DNA from: Duganella sp. BJB476
Lineage (GTDB): Bacteria; Pseudomonadota; Gammaproteobacteria; Burkholderiales; Burkholderiaceae_D
Direction: 5' to 3'
Assembly (NCBI RefSeq): GCF_003416895.1
Contig: NZ_QVIO01000012.1
Location: 1-64,000 of the forward strand
DNA: 64,000 bases
The translations under genes and the position numbers were made by a program. The notes below the pieces were generated by a model that worked only from the letters and a program-made list of their open reading frames with translations, was not told the DNA's origin and ran no database searches. Positions 8,351-16,783 of this stretch are shown here, one piece after another. Positions within the stretch are counted from its first letter, which is position 1, and every line of letters begins with the position of its first letter.

Positions 8351-10228
8351 TTATTCCAATACTGCCAAGTCGATGCTTGCCGTTGGGTTGATCAGATCAT
8401 CCCGCCGTTGAAACGGTTGCCGCGTCTTTTGCGTCAACGCTTTACCCTTCTCAGTCGGGTCCGCATTCGTGCCATACAACTCCAGATGCAGCATCGATAT
8501 GTCCAGGTTGTTTAGTTTTCCAACCGTACCCAGGTTCTGTCCACGCTTCACGTCGTCGAGCGCTTTCACTGCGATGCCTTTTTTGGAGACCTCGCCATAG
8601 CGAGCGATAAACGTTCCATGGTCCACCTCGATGACCCAGGTGCCTTCATAAAACGCATAGACTTGCAAAACTACCCCATCCGCCATCGCACGCACCGGTG
8701 TGCCGACCGGCGCATACAAATCGATGCCCGCATGCCTGCGCGTTCCGCCGCTGCGGCTGGAGCCGAATTGCCGCGCGCCGTCGTGATAGGACTGTTCGGG
8801 CCGCTTCTCGAACGGGAAAAGTAAGCCGGGGATGGTCTTTTGCATCTTGGTCGCAGGCGGTGGAGGCGGCGGCGGTGGCGGCGTTTTTTTTGCCACCGCC
8901 TTGGGATGCCCACTTTCACTGCGAGTTTTTTCGGCTTCGACCGTAGCTTTTGCTCCTGCCGACTTGGCGGCAGGCGGCTTTGCGGCAGGCACCGGCGCCG
9001 CAGGTGCCGGAGCGGGTGGCGGTGTAGCTGAGGACGCAGGCGACGCCGCAGGTACTTGAGCAGGGGCGAAAGGCGACAAGCCGGCCGATGGCATGGTCTC
9101 CGGTGCCTTCACCTCTGCCGGCTGGGCTGGCGTCTGCGGAGCACTATCTGCGGCTGGCGCTGCGGCCTCCGCTGGCGCAACAGGCGCCGGCTCCGCAGCC
9201 GAGGTTTCTGAAGGCGCGCTGGATGGCGTCACGGCCACGGGCGGCAGCGTTTGCAGCCTGTCCCACAAGGCTGAATTTTTGTCGAGTTGATCGGGTTCGA
9301 TCGGCTTGATACTGGTAAATTCGGGACGTTCCTTTGGCTTCTCACCCGCCGATGCAGGTGCAGGCGCAGGCGCAGCTGCAGGTTTCGGCGCAGCGGGCGC
9401 AGGTGGCGCTTTTTTTTCAGCGGGAGGACCTTTGTGTTCGTCGGTCGAGGTGGTCGTCTTCGCCTTGGGGCTCAGAAAAGCCAACGTGGCGTCCACATCT
9501 CTCATCACGCCGGCCTTCAACAACTTGTATCCACCAGACAGCTTGGCAACGAATATCTGATACTGGTCGCCGGCGCTGAACCCGTGCACGGCCGGCAACA
9601 CGCCATTGTCGTCAGTCTTGGCGGATGCATGAGGTTTACCGTTCTTCTGCACGAGAACATCAAGGCCAGGGATCGGTGCGCCCGTTTTCTTTTCAGCGAA
9701 CGCCACGTTCAGCTTATTGCAGCATCCCAGATCATAATCGGCCAGCAGCTCGACGTAATGAGACACGCAGGTCTTCAATCCATCCTGCGCGTCAATAGCG
9801 CCGTTCGAGCGCAGGAATTGTGCAACCCCTGGGTGCTTGTCGTTGCCAAACCCTTTCAAATGCGCGCCTGCGATGATGCCCGACTCGGTGATCTTGATGC
9901 CTTTGATCGTCTTGCCGATATAGGCATCGAGCTTCATTTTCTTCATACGCTTGCACAGCAGCTCCACCCACTCTTTCGCCGCCACATCCTGGGCCTGTTC
10001 GCTGCCAAGGAAATCGCTGCGCTGCTTGACACCATGCTTACCGGTCCATTTGCCGGCCCAATCGTTCTCCTTGGTGCCGTCGGCGGTGTAATAGCCCAGG
10101 TCCACCAGCGCGCTCTCGCCAAATTGATATTTGCCGATATAACCAGCGTAGTTGATCACCTGGGTGTTTTTTCCCGCTTCACGCTGAAATAACGCTTTAA
10201 GGAATCCGTCGATATCGCCCTTGCTCAT
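8351..10228 (-). CDS. Two-domain T6SS cell-wall effector: muramidase-like domain plus M23-type peptidase domain
   Basis: A 625-residue protein without a signal peptide, placed two genes after vgrG. Residues 1-170 form a lytic-transglycosylase-like domain (Glu in LFQREAG, then YIGKYQFGESALVDLGYY). Residues about 170-260 look like a beta-sandwich linker (IPGLDVLVQKNGKP, TDDNGVLP). A long Pro/Ala-rich hinge follows, containing PPPPPPPPP. Residues about 480-610 resemble an M23 endopeptidase (HAGIDLYAPVGTPV, MLHLELYG). The zinc ligands H-x3-D and the last His are present, but two positions that are usually His in M23 enzymes are Glu (RYGEVS) and Met (SMLHLEL). Both domains would act on peptidoglycan in the periplasm of a target cell. 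Delivery by VgrG is inferred from context. Confidence 0.75.
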   Translation of the reverse strand: MSKGDIDGFLKALFQREAGKNTQVINYAGYIGKYQFGESALVDLGYYTADGTKENDWAGKWTGKHGVKQRSDFLGSEQAQDVAAKEWVELLCKRMKKMKLDAYIGKTIKGIKITESGIIAGAHLKGFGNDKHPGVAQFLRSNGAIDAQDGLKTCVSHYVELLADYDLGCCNKLNVAFAEKKTGAPIPGLDVLVQKNGKPHASAKTDDNGVLPAVHGFSAGDQYQIFVAKLSGGYKLLKAGVMRDVDATLAFLSPKAKTTTSTDEHKGPPAEKKAPPAPAAPKPAAAPAPAPASAGEKPKERPEFTSIKPIEPDQLDKNSALWDRLQTLPPVAVTPSSAPSETSAAEPAPVAPAEAAAPAADSAPQTPAQPAEVKAPETMPSAGLSPFAPAQVPAASPASSATPPPAPAPAAPVPAAKPPAAKSAGAKATVEAEKTRSESGHPKAVAKKTPPPPPPPPPATKMQKTIPGLLFPFEKRPEQSYHDGARQFGSSRSGGTRRHAGIDLYAPVGTPVRAMADGVVLQVYAFYEGTWVIEVDHGTFIARYGEVSKKGIAVKALDDVKRGQNLGTVGKLNNLDISMLHLELYGTNADPTEKGKALTQKTRQPFQRRDDLINPTASIDLAVLE

Positions 10229-10240
10229 GATAGACCGTCT

Positions 10241-10765
10241 TTAAGGTGCATTTTTTGTATGGTCCAGCAGCGTCTTTTCTGCCGGCGATGGATCGCCCAG
10301 GTACTCGTCCTTGCCATCCAGGTGCAAGCGGGCCAGCATGGTTTTCGAGACCGGCGCATACAACAACGCCAGATTGGTCTCGTCGCAGGCGTGCGCCTGG
10401 CAGGCTTCGTAATAAACATATTGACGGCCGCTGCGCTTGTCCTGCACGACTGCCGGCTCAGGTTGTGGGCCGCTAAGCAAGCGTTTCTTCAAAGGGACCG
10501 CTGGTTTCGCTGATTTCGCCAGCACCGACTTGGCTAGCAGGGAATCGAAAGCAAGATCAAATTCTTTTTGATAGTGGTTTTTCCCGTCTATCAGACTTTT
10601 CTTGTTCATCAACAGGCTAAATAATTGCGTATTGTATGAAGCGAGCGCCGCCTGGTCCGCAGCCGTATCAGCGCCGCCCGATTCTGCTGCGGTACACGCG
10701 GTCAATGCCGCCAGGGACAGGCTGACACTCAATACCGCTGCCAGCACAAACTTATTCTTAGTCAT
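10241..10765 (-). CDS. Ivy-like lysozyme-inhibitor lipoprotein, probable immunity protein
   Basis: A 174-residue lipoprotein: the signal peptide ends in a good lipobox (LAALTAC), so the protein should be membrane-anchored and face the periplasm. The C-terminal half resembles the inhibitor of vertebrate lysozyme (Ivy) family: YYEACQAHACDETNLALLY has the Cys-x-x-His-x-Cys loop that in Ivy (CKPHDC) plugs the lysozyme active site, followed by the typical GKDEYLGDPSPAE end. It overlaps the vgrG stop by 8 bases and precedes the effector gene by 12 bases. Since the effector begins with a muramidase-like domain, this looks like its cognate immunity protein. The family call rests on motif memory and should be checked by profile search. 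Confidence 0.7.
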   Translation of the reverse strand: MTKNKFVLAAVLSVSLSLAALTACTAAESGGADTAADQAALASYNTQLFSLLMNKKSLIDGKNHYQKEFDLAFDSLLAKSVLAKSAKPAVPLKKRLLSGPQPEPAVVQDKRSGRQYVYYEACQAHACDETNLALLYAPVSKTMLARLHLDGKDEYLGDPSPAEKTLLDHTKNAP

Positions 10766-13751
10766 ATTCGGAATCCTCTAAAATTTCCCATTCGCCTTCG
10801 CCGACCAGCACCGTCACCTCTTCTGACGCCGGAGTAAACAGGCGTGCCGTACGGCCGTACTGATCCAAATTACCTTTCAGCAGCGTACCGTCCTGCCGCT
10901 GAATGACATAGGCGGCGCCGGCCGCCGACGCCGCATCCTCAAACAGTCCCGCCGCGTCAACCCGGGTGCTGAAGACCTTTTCTCCAGGGGCCAAGGTCAC
11001 CGGCGCGAGACTCGGCAGATGCGGCAACTCTGGGGCGCCCTTGGCCGGCCCCGTCAACTCCTTCATCGACGCCTTGAACGTCATCGTCCCCGGCCCGTGG
11101 ATCATGATGTTGCCGCCCTCCAGCTTCAGGAACGCGCCCTGCGCCGTCAGCATCACATGCTCCTTGGCGGCCACGGTCACGCTCTTGCTCACGCTGGCCA
11201 CGGTGATCAGCTTGTCCGCCGTAACCTTGGTAACGTCCGACTGGCTCTGCACGCTGACCTTGCCGCTGGCCGCGTGCAATTTAATGCCGGTTTCCTGGTT
11301 CGGCTTGTCCGCGCTGCTGGCCTTGCCGTAGGTGAACAGGCTGATGCCGTCCTTCACCAGATGCATGCTGTTGCCCTGCGCCGCGAAGTTCACATCCTGC
11401 CCGGCGCTGATGCTCGACGTCCCGCCCGCGCGCACGATCGCGCTGGCCGGCGTGGTGGCCGCGATGCCTGCCGGGCTGGACAACTGCAGATGCGGCTCGC
11501 TGTACGCCGTCACCTGACCGGCGCCGCCTGCATCGCCGCCACCGCCGGTCTGCACGCTGGCGACGACCTTGGCCGCATCGGCCATGGCCGCGATCGCCGG
11601 CAGCTTCTCTGCTGCCGGTTCGTCGGCGCCCTTGCCATCCTTCATCCTGGCGTTATGCTTCTGCGCCGTTTCGGCCACGCTCTGCTGCAACTGCAGGGCG
11701 GCGTCGATCTGCGCCCGCGCCTCGCGGCTGTCGATCTGCTGGCCGTTGCCGCCGTTGCGGGCATCGGTCGACAACAACATGCCTTGGCCGGCGCGCAATG
11801 CGGCGCTGTGTTCCGTCTTCAGTTCGGCGCCGAAGCCTGCCGTCTGCAGGCGCTGGTTATCGGTCTGATGACGCAGGTGGCCGAGATTCAATTCATCGGT
11901 GCCCAGATACGCCGCCGCATGCCGCTGCAACGCCACGCGCGACTCACCTGGCGTATCGTCGAACACCATCTGGCTGTAGGCGCCGCTGCCACCCTGGCTG
12001 CTGCCCATGGCCTGCGACTTGATGCCCGACAGCACCGCCGGATGCGCATGCGCGCCGCCGTCGCCGGGGAACCAGGCCGGCGCATTGCCGGTCGCCGCGC
12101 CGGCGCCCTGGCTGACCTGGTTGTGCTGGGCATCGCCCTGCCCCTTGCCGTTGTACACGCTGCCGATCACCACCGGCCGGTCGATATTGCCGTCGATGAA
12201 ATCGATCAGCACTTCGCTGCCGATGCGCGGCACCGCCACCGCGCCCCAGTTGGCGCCGGCCACCGCCGCCAGCGAAGTGGCGATGCGCACCCACGTGCCG
12301 GCCTGGTCGTCGCCGGGCGCGCCGGTATGGCCGTCCGGCGCCGGATGGTTCAGGCGGCTGTGGCTCTGGCCGCCGCGCTGCCAGTGGAACTGCACCTTGA
12401 TGCGGTGGTCGCGGTCGGTATGGATGACGGCGCCGGCCGGCCCCACCACGACGGCGGTCTGCTGGCCGTGCACGGTCGGCTTGGGATGCAGCACGCGGCC
12501 GTGGCCGTCGACATCGCTGCTGCGGTAAGGCACGCTGCTGCGGATGGCGTCGACGCGGTTGCGGTACAGCGGACGTTCGCCCTTGTCCTGGCCCACCGCG
12601 TGCAAGCTGCCGGCCTGCTCCTTGGCGATGGTCTGCGCCAGCGCGCTCAGCCCCAGCAGGCCGCTGACCTGGTGCTTGATGTCCGTGCTCAGATTGTTGT
12701 GCGCCAGATGCAGCACGCGCAGGGCGACGAAGGTGCGGTCGCTGTCGCCGGTCGCCAGGTCCAGCTGCGCCTGGCCGCTCAGCGTGAAGGTCGTGCCGGG
12801 CGCCAGCGTGCGCACCGTGCCCGCGCCCACATGGGTTTCGCGCGTCACTTCCAGCGCCTGCAACTGCTGGTCGGCGATGCGCTGGCCGTGCTCGCGCGAC
12901 TGGTAGGCGTAGGCGCCCGGCGTGTCGCGGCTGCTGTGCGACTGCCCGCCGATCACCTCGCCGGCCGCGCCCACCGGCCGCGTGCTGTTGGTGCGGTAAT
13001 CCCAGCTGGCCACTTCCAGCGTGTCCGGCGTCCAGCGGGCCTCGGTGCGCCAGCGGTCCATGCTGTCCTCGCGCATCACGGCGCCGGGCTGGCTGAAGCG
13101 CACCACCGGCTGCGCATTCGGCTGGAAGCTGCCGTTGTGGTCGGCGATCACCATGACGTGACTGCCGAAGGTCTCGCTGTCGGGCGCCCCGCTGTGTTCG
13201 AAGTAATAGAACAGCCCCTCTTCGCGCATCAACCGTTCGGCGAAGTCGAGGTTGGATTCCTGGTACTGGCAGGTCAGCGAGCGCACCGGATAGGCGCCCG
13301 GGTCCTGAACGTCGAAGCGCCAGTCCGGCACCAGCTTGCCCACGCTCTCCCAGCTTTGAAACAGGGCCGACAGGATATCGAGCACATTTTTGTCCTGGAA
13401 CACCCGGCTGTCGCGGCCATGGCGCAGGAAGCTGTACCACGGGCCGATGGTCAGCGCATAGCGCGCCAGGCCGCCGTCGGCGCCCAGCAGGGCGACGTCG
13501 GTGATGTGGCCGTGAAAGTAGCGCGGCCCGCCGACCAGCGCGGTATCGAGCTCCAGCAGCGCCGGCTGACCCAGCAGCGACTTCAGCGGGATATCGGCGT
13601 CGCTCGACAGCGCCGTCACATGCAGCGCATAGCACTGGCTGACGCCTTCTTCGCCGCGCAGGCATTCGACGACGAGCGCGTCCGCCCCCAGCGGTGTGGC
13701 CAGGCGCAACAGGCGCGTTTCTTGAGTGAAACTGGTGAGAAGATCTAACAT
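10758..13751 (-). CDS. vgrG: Type VI secretion tip protein VgrG
   Basis: VgrG trimers form the spike of the contractile type VI secretion machine and carry effectors. The 997-residue product has the gp27-like N-terminal part (CQYQESNLDFAERLMREEGL), the gp5-like OB-fold region (IKVQFHWQRGG, GAVAVPRIGSEVLIDFIDGN), a DUF2345 beta-helix region (MHLVKDGISLF, IMIHGPGTMTFKA) and a C-terminal extension of about 90 residues ending in an acidic tail (EWEILEDSEYD), which may serve as an adaptor for cargo. It is the first gene of a cassette with an immunity-like lipoprotein and an effector. No other T6SS structural genes are in the window, so this is an orphan vgrG island. Confidence 0.93.
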   Translation of the reverse strand: MLDLLTSFTQETRLLRLATPLGADALVVECLRGEEGVSQCYALHVTALSSDADIPLKSLLGQPALLELDTALVGGPRYFHGHITDVALLGADGGLARYALTIGPWYSFLRHGRDSRVFQDKNVLDILSALFQSWESVGKLVPDWRFDVQDPGAYPVRSLTCQYQESNLDFAERLMREEGLFYYFEHSGAPDSETFGSHVMVIADHNGSFQPNAQPVVRFSQPGAVMREDSMDRWRTEARWTPDTLEVASWDYRTNSTRPVGAAGEVIGGQSHSSRDTPGAYAYQSREHGQRIADQQLQALEVTRETHVGAGTVRTLAPGTTFTLSGQAQLDLATGDSDRTFVALRVLHLAHNNLSTDIKHQVSGLLGLSALAQTIAKEQAGSLHAVGQDKGERPLYRNRVDAIRSSVPYRSSDVDGHGRVLHPKPTVHGQQTAVVVGPAGAVIHTDRDHRIKVQFHWQRGGQSHSRLNHPAPDGHTGAPGDDQAGTWVRIATSLAAVAGANWGAVAVPRIGSEVLIDFIDGNIDRPVVIGSVYNGKGQGDAQHNQVSQGAGAATGNAPAWFPGDGGAHAHPAVLSGIKSQAMGSSQGGSGAYSQMVFDDTPGESRVALQRHAAAYLGTDELNLGHLRHQTDNQRLQTAGFGAELKTEHSAALRAGQGMLLSTDARNGGNGQQIDSREARAQIDAALQLQQSVAETAQKHNARMKDGKGADEPAAEKLPAIAAMADAAKVVASVQTGGGGDAGGAGQVTAYSEPHLQLSSPAGIAATTPASAIVRAGGTSSISAGQDVNFAAQGNSMHLVKDGISLFTYGKASSADKPNQETGIKLHAASGKVSVQSQSDVTKVTADKLITVASVSKSVTVAAKEHVMLTAQGAFLKLEGGNIMIHGPGTMTFKASMKELTGPAKGAPELPHLPSLAPVTLAPGEKVFSTRVDAAGLFEDAASAAGAAYVIQRQDGTLLKGNLDQYGRTARLFTPASEEVTVLVGEGEWEILEDSEYD

Positions 13752-13789
13752 GGGGGCGAGGTTATTGATTTGCTATGCTTTGGCCTCGC

Positions 13790-13818
13790 ATTACACCTGA
13801 GAAGTTCATTTCAAGCAA
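13790..13818 (-). promoter_or_regulatory. Possible promoter of the vgrG cassette
   Basis: On the minus strand TTGCTT and TGTAAT are spaced by 17 bases, 38 bases upstream of the vgrG start. The -10 is five of six to consensus, the -35 only three of six, so this is tentative. Confidence 0.35.
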
Positions 13819-13822
13819 GAGT

Positions 13823-13847
13823 GATTCAATTGAATCGGGGGTACCCC
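13823..13847. repeat. Two adjacent palindromes upstream of vgrG
   Basis: A 14-base perfect palindrome GATTCAATTGAATC (13823-13836) is followed after one base by GGGGTACCCC (13838-13847). They lie between the stop of the TIGR01777 gene and the possible vgrG promoter. They may be an operator, or part of a transcript end; no T-run supports a normal intrinsic terminator. Confidence 0.4.
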
Positions 13848-13855
13848 GCCCCGGT

Positions 13856-15304
13856 TTAGGCGAGGCTGCGCAGCGCGCCGTCCAAATGAGAGTAGCGGAA
13901 TGCATATCCGCTCTCCACCAGCCTCGCTGGAGCAACCCGCTGGCCTTCCAGTAGCAAATCCGCTTGCTCGCCCAACATCAGCCGCATCGGCCAGCCTGGC
14001 GTGGGGAAGCCGAAAGGACGCCGCAGCACGCCCGCCGCGACGTGGCTGAACTGCGCCTGCGTCAGGCTTTCCGGCGCCGTGAAGTTGTAGGCGCCCGCCG
14101 CGCCCGAGCGGCACAGATGGGCGATGCCGCCGATCACGTCGTCCACATGGATCCACGACAGCCATTGCGCGCCGCCGCCCAGCGGTCCGCCCAGCCCCAG
14201 CTTGATCGGCAACAGCATCATCGGCAGCGCACCCTGCGTGCCCAGCACCAGCCCGAAACGCGTGCATGCCACGCGCACGCCGTGGGTCGCCGCGCCTTGC
14301 GCCGCCTGCTCCCATTCGCGGCACAGGTCGGACATGAACATGGCCTGCGGGCCGTCACCCTCGGTCAGCACCGTGCAGTCGCCCCGGCGCTGTATGCCGT
14401 AGTAGCCGATCGCGGAAGCCGACACCAGCATCGCCGGCTTGTGCTCGGCCTTGGCGATCCAGGCTACCAATTTATTGGTCAGCTCGACGCGACTGGCGCG
14501 CAGTGCCACTTGCCGCGCCGCCGTCCAGCGCCAGCCCAGGATGCGCGCCCCCGCCAGATTGATCACCACATCGATGCGGCGCGACGGCGGCAATTGCGCC
14601 ATGCTGTCCACGCAATCAACACGGCCGTCGAACAACCAGGCGGCCTGGCGCGCTTGCCGGGTCAGCACTGTCACGCGGTGGCCGTCACGCAGCAGCGCGC
14701 GCACCAGGCGCTGGCCGATAAAGCCGGTGGCGCCGGTCACCAGGAAGCTGCGTCCCGGCGGGCCGAAACTCACCTCGGCTGCGACACCATCACGCAGCGC
14801 CAGCTTGCCGATCGCCCTCGAGGCAAACGCATCCCGCACGCCGGACAGGCCGACGCCCACGCCGCACAACGCCAGGAACACGCTCAATGCGCCTTGCGGT
14901 TGCCAAACCAGCGCGGTCGGCATGTCCAGCCACTGCGGTGTGTTCAACGCCAGCAGCGCGATGAAGGCGCCACCGTTCATGGCCAGCACGGTATGGGTGA
15001 CACGCTCGGTCGCCGGCAGCAGGCGGGTGCGGTCCTCGACCACGAAGTCCCACAGGGTCAACACGATCTCAATCGAGAACACGACCAGCAGCACCCACGC
15101 CCACACGCCGTGGAATGCCCAGCCAGCCAGGCCGATGAACAAGGCGCTGTAGATCATCGCCCGCACCGCGTGAATCGCCAGCTCACGGCGGGCCGTGGCG
15201 CGGCCGGGCAACGCCTCGGTCAGCTCGTGGTGGTAAAGGGTATCGTACGCCCCCAGGCAACCTTGGAAGGCCATCAACTGCAAGGCCAGCAAATGGGTAT
15301 TCAT
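13856..15304 (-). CDS. TIGR01777-family NAD(P)-binding oxidoreductase with N-terminal membrane domain
   Basis: A 482-residue fusion. The first about 160 residues contain four or five hydrophobic segments (start MNTHLLALQLMAFQGCLGAY). The rest is an extended short-chain dehydrogenase of the TIGR01777 (SulA/YfcH-like) family with the nucleotide motif VTGATGFIGQRLV, the VINLAGA strand, the SASAIGYYG catalytic region (Tyr present) and the SWIHVDDV motif. Substrate unknown. The reading frame is open far upstream, but 15304 is chosen because its ATG overlaps the stop of the preceding membrane gene (ATGA). It is the last gene of the GbsR-regulated cluster. Confidence 0.85.
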   Translation of the reverse strand: MNTHLLALQLMAFQGCLGAYDTLYHHELTEALPGRATARRELAIHAVRAMIYSALFIGLAGWAFHGVWAWVLLVVFSIEIVLTLWDFVVEDRTRLLPATERVTHTVLAMNGGAFIALLALNTPQWLDMPTALVWQPQGALSVFLALCGVGVGLSGVRDAFASRAIGKLALRDGVAAEVSFGPPGRSFLVTGATGFIGQRLVRALLRDGHRVTVLTRQARQAAWLFDGRVDCVDSMAQLPPSRRIDVVINLAGARILGWRWTAARQVALRASRVELTNKLVAWIAKAEHKPAMLVSASAIGYYGIQRRGDCTVLTEGDGPQAMFMSDLCREWEQAAQGAATHGVRVACTRFGLVLGTQGALPMMLLPIKLGLGGPLGGGAQWLSWIHVDDVIGGIAHLCRSGAAGAYNFTAPESLTQAQFSHVAAGVLRRPFGFPTPGWPMRLMLGEQADLLLEGQRVAPARLVESGYAFRYSHLDGALRSLA

Positions 15305-15753
15305 GACGCTGCCTTTCTTTGTTTGAATGCCAGGTCGAGCTTGCACAGCCACAGCAACGGCGGCAGCATGACCGCCAGCGCCAGCGTATCGATCCACAGG
15401 TTGATCCAGCAATGCGCGTGCGCCGAGATCAGCATGTCTTGCGGCGCCCACACCAGCAGGCCGAGGATCAGCATGGTCCAGGCGAAGGCGTTGCGCTGCT
15501 TGTCGCCGATGACCGCCAGGCCGGCCATCCAGATCGCCGCCGCCTGCACCGTCGGGCCGAACAGCGAGATCCACCACACATGCAGCGCCTTGCCGGCGGC
15601 CGGTGCATCCGCGCCGAAGAAGAAGTCCTCGATGCCGCGACGATAGCCATCCGTGGCGGCCGCCCCGGCGCACAGCGGCAGCAGCACGCCGACCACCAGG
15701 TGGGCCGCCACCGTCAGGTAGATCCACCGCACCAGCCAGGCTCTCGTCGTCAT
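15301..15753 (-). CDS. Small polytopic membrane protein, unknown function
   Basis: A 150-residue protein with four hydrophobic segments, around residues 8-30, 60-82, 88-107 and 117-138. No family was recognised. It is coupled to the TIGR01777 oxidoreductase by an ATGA overlap, and that protein begins with a membrane domain too, so the two may form a complex. A perfect operator-like palindrome lies 13 bases upstream of the start codon, identical in its arms to the one before the regulator gene, which suggests that this gene pair has its own regulated promoter. Confidence 0.78.
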   Translation of the reverse strand: MTTRAWLVRWIYLTVAAHLVVGVLLPLCAGAAATDGYRRGIEDFFFGADAPAAGKALHVWWISLFGPTVQAAAIWMAGLAVIGDKQRNAFAWTMLILGLLVWAPQDMLISAHAHCWINLWIDTLALAVMLPPLLWLCKLDLAFKQRKAAS

Positions 15754-15766
15754 GATGTTGTCCGTG

Positions 15767-15786
15767 ATTTCTGTAAAAACAGAAAT
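15767..15786. promoter_or_regulatory. Operator copy 1 for the GbsR/MarR regulator
   Basis: ATTTCTGT-AAAA-ACAGAAAT is a perfect 8-bp inverted repeat with a four-base spacer, located between the DCC gene and the membrane protein gene. The same arms with the same spacer length occur at 16741-16760 in front of the regulator. Two identical 20-base palindromes flanking one transcription unit are strong evidence for a single repressor. Confidence 0.75.
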
Positions 15787-15800
15787 ATCAAGTGAAAAAA

Positions 15801-16199
15801 TTAGCGCAAAGGATGTTTATAGGCGCACACGCCATCGGCACAAGCCGGACGCCCCAGCCAGCCGGAGATGCGATAGCGGTTGCGGGCGAAGCCGCGGTAC
15901 AAAGCAGCAAACAGCGGCCGCAGCATGCGCACGCGCAGCGGCGCCATCATCCAGCCGCGTCCCACCAGCGTGTAGGCGGCCAGCAGGCTGTCGATGCCCA
16001 CCAGCAGACGGCCGTCTGCTGCCAGCGCATGCATCTCGCTGTTCAGCGCCTGCATGCTGGTACCCGGCGGCGGCACAAAGTCCGCTGCGGCGATGTCGGC
16101 ATAAGCCAGGCAATGCGCGCGGTCCCAGCCGCGCAGGCGCGCGATTTCGGCGCGGCAAAAGCCGCAGTGGCCGTCGTAGTACAGCGTCAGCGCGCTCAT
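15801..16199 (-). CDS. DCC-family (DUF393) thiol-disulfide oxidoreductase-like protein
   Basis: A 132-residue protein with the family signature YYDGHCGFCRAE near the N-terminus, giving a CxxC pair in a thioredoxin-like context. DUF393 proteins are predicted redox proteins with no firmly known reaction. There is no signal peptide. Two further Cys occur at the C-terminus (ACADGVCAY). The start lies one base after the TGA of the regulator gene, so the two are translated together. Neighbouring genes suggest a small redox or membrane-lipid module. Confidence 0.83.
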   Translation of the reverse strand: MSALTLYYDGHCGFCRAEIARLRGWDRAHCLAYADIAAADFVPPPGTSMQALNSEMHALAADGRLLVGIDSLLAAYTLVGRGWMMAPLRVRMLRPLFAALYRGFARNRYRISGWLGRPACADGVCAYKHPLR

Positions 16200-16200
16200 G

Positions 16201-16728
16201 TCAGTCCCCTCCGAGCAGACGCGCCACCTTGCCGCCCATCTTCAGGAAGCGCTGCATGGTGGCGGGCGGCAGGTGTTTGTAGTCGCCGTAGGTGGTGGTG
16301 AGCATTTCGAGGAAGTCCAGCACCTGGTCCATCTTGACCTTGGTGGCCGCCTCCAGCTCGGGATCGCTCTCGGCCTCCAGCGCGCATTCGCGCAGCACGG
16401 TCAGCGTGGGGTCGATTTCGCGCTTCTTGCGCTCTTCGACGATGACGCGGAAGATTTCCCACACATCCTGCAAGGCGACGAAATGGTCGCGGCGGTCGCC
16501 CGCGATGTGGGTGATGCGCACCAGCCCCCAGCCTTGCAACTCCTTCAGGCTGTTGCTGACGTTGGAACGCGCCACGGTCAGCGTGTCGGCGATTTCCTCG
16601 GCCGGCAGCGGGCGGTTGACCAGGAACAGCAGCGCATGGATCTGCGCCACCGTACGGTTGACGCCCCAGCGCGTGCCCATCTCCCCCCAGTGCAGGATGT
16701 ACTTCTGGATCGTCGGTGCGAGCGTCAT
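16201..16728 (-). CDS. GbsR/MarR-family winged-helix transcriptional regulator
   Basis: A 175-residue DNA-binding protein. The winged helix-turn-helix is clear: AEEIADTLTVARSNVSNSLK as helix-turn-recognition helix, followed by the wing GDRRDHF. The N-terminal GEMGTRWGVNRTVAQIHALL is typical of GbsR-like members, and the C-terminal helix-rich half should dimerise. The perfect palindrome at 16741-16760 sits 12 bases upstream of the start codon, so autorepression is likely. A second site at 15767-15786 would put the downstream gene pair under the same control. The inducer is unknown. Confidence 0.87.
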   Translation of the reverse strand: MTLAPTIQKYILHWGEMGTRWGVNRTVAQIHALLFLVNRPLPAEEIADTLTVARSNVSNSLKELQGWGLVRITHIAGDRRDHFVALQDVWEIFRVIVEERKKREIDPTLTVLRECALEAESDPELEAATKVKMDQVLDFLEMLTTTYGDYKHLPPATMQRFLKMGGKVARLLGGD

Positions 16729-16740
16729 GGTATTTCCTTA

Positions 16741-16760
16741 ATTTCTGTCATTACAGAAAT
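16741..16760. promoter_or_regulatory. Operator copy 2 for the GbsR/MarR regulator
   Basis: ATTTCTGT-CATT-ACAGAAAT, a perfect inverted repeat with the same arms and spacer length as the site at 15767-15786 but a different spacer sequence. It lies just upstream of the regulator start, where binding would block its promoter. Confidence 0.75.
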
Positions 16761-16783
16761 AATAGAACTGCAGCCTGCAAATG

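Noticed and set aside
8820..9440. Pro/Ala-rich segment as a possible frameshift or separate gene
   Set aside because: The frame of the effector is continuous through it, and such hinges are common between domains of secreted wall-degrading proteins.
11019..13748. 909-residue plus-strand open frame opposite vgrG
   Set aside because: High GC keeps antisense frames open; composition is Arg/Ala/His-rich and vgrG is clear on the minus strand.
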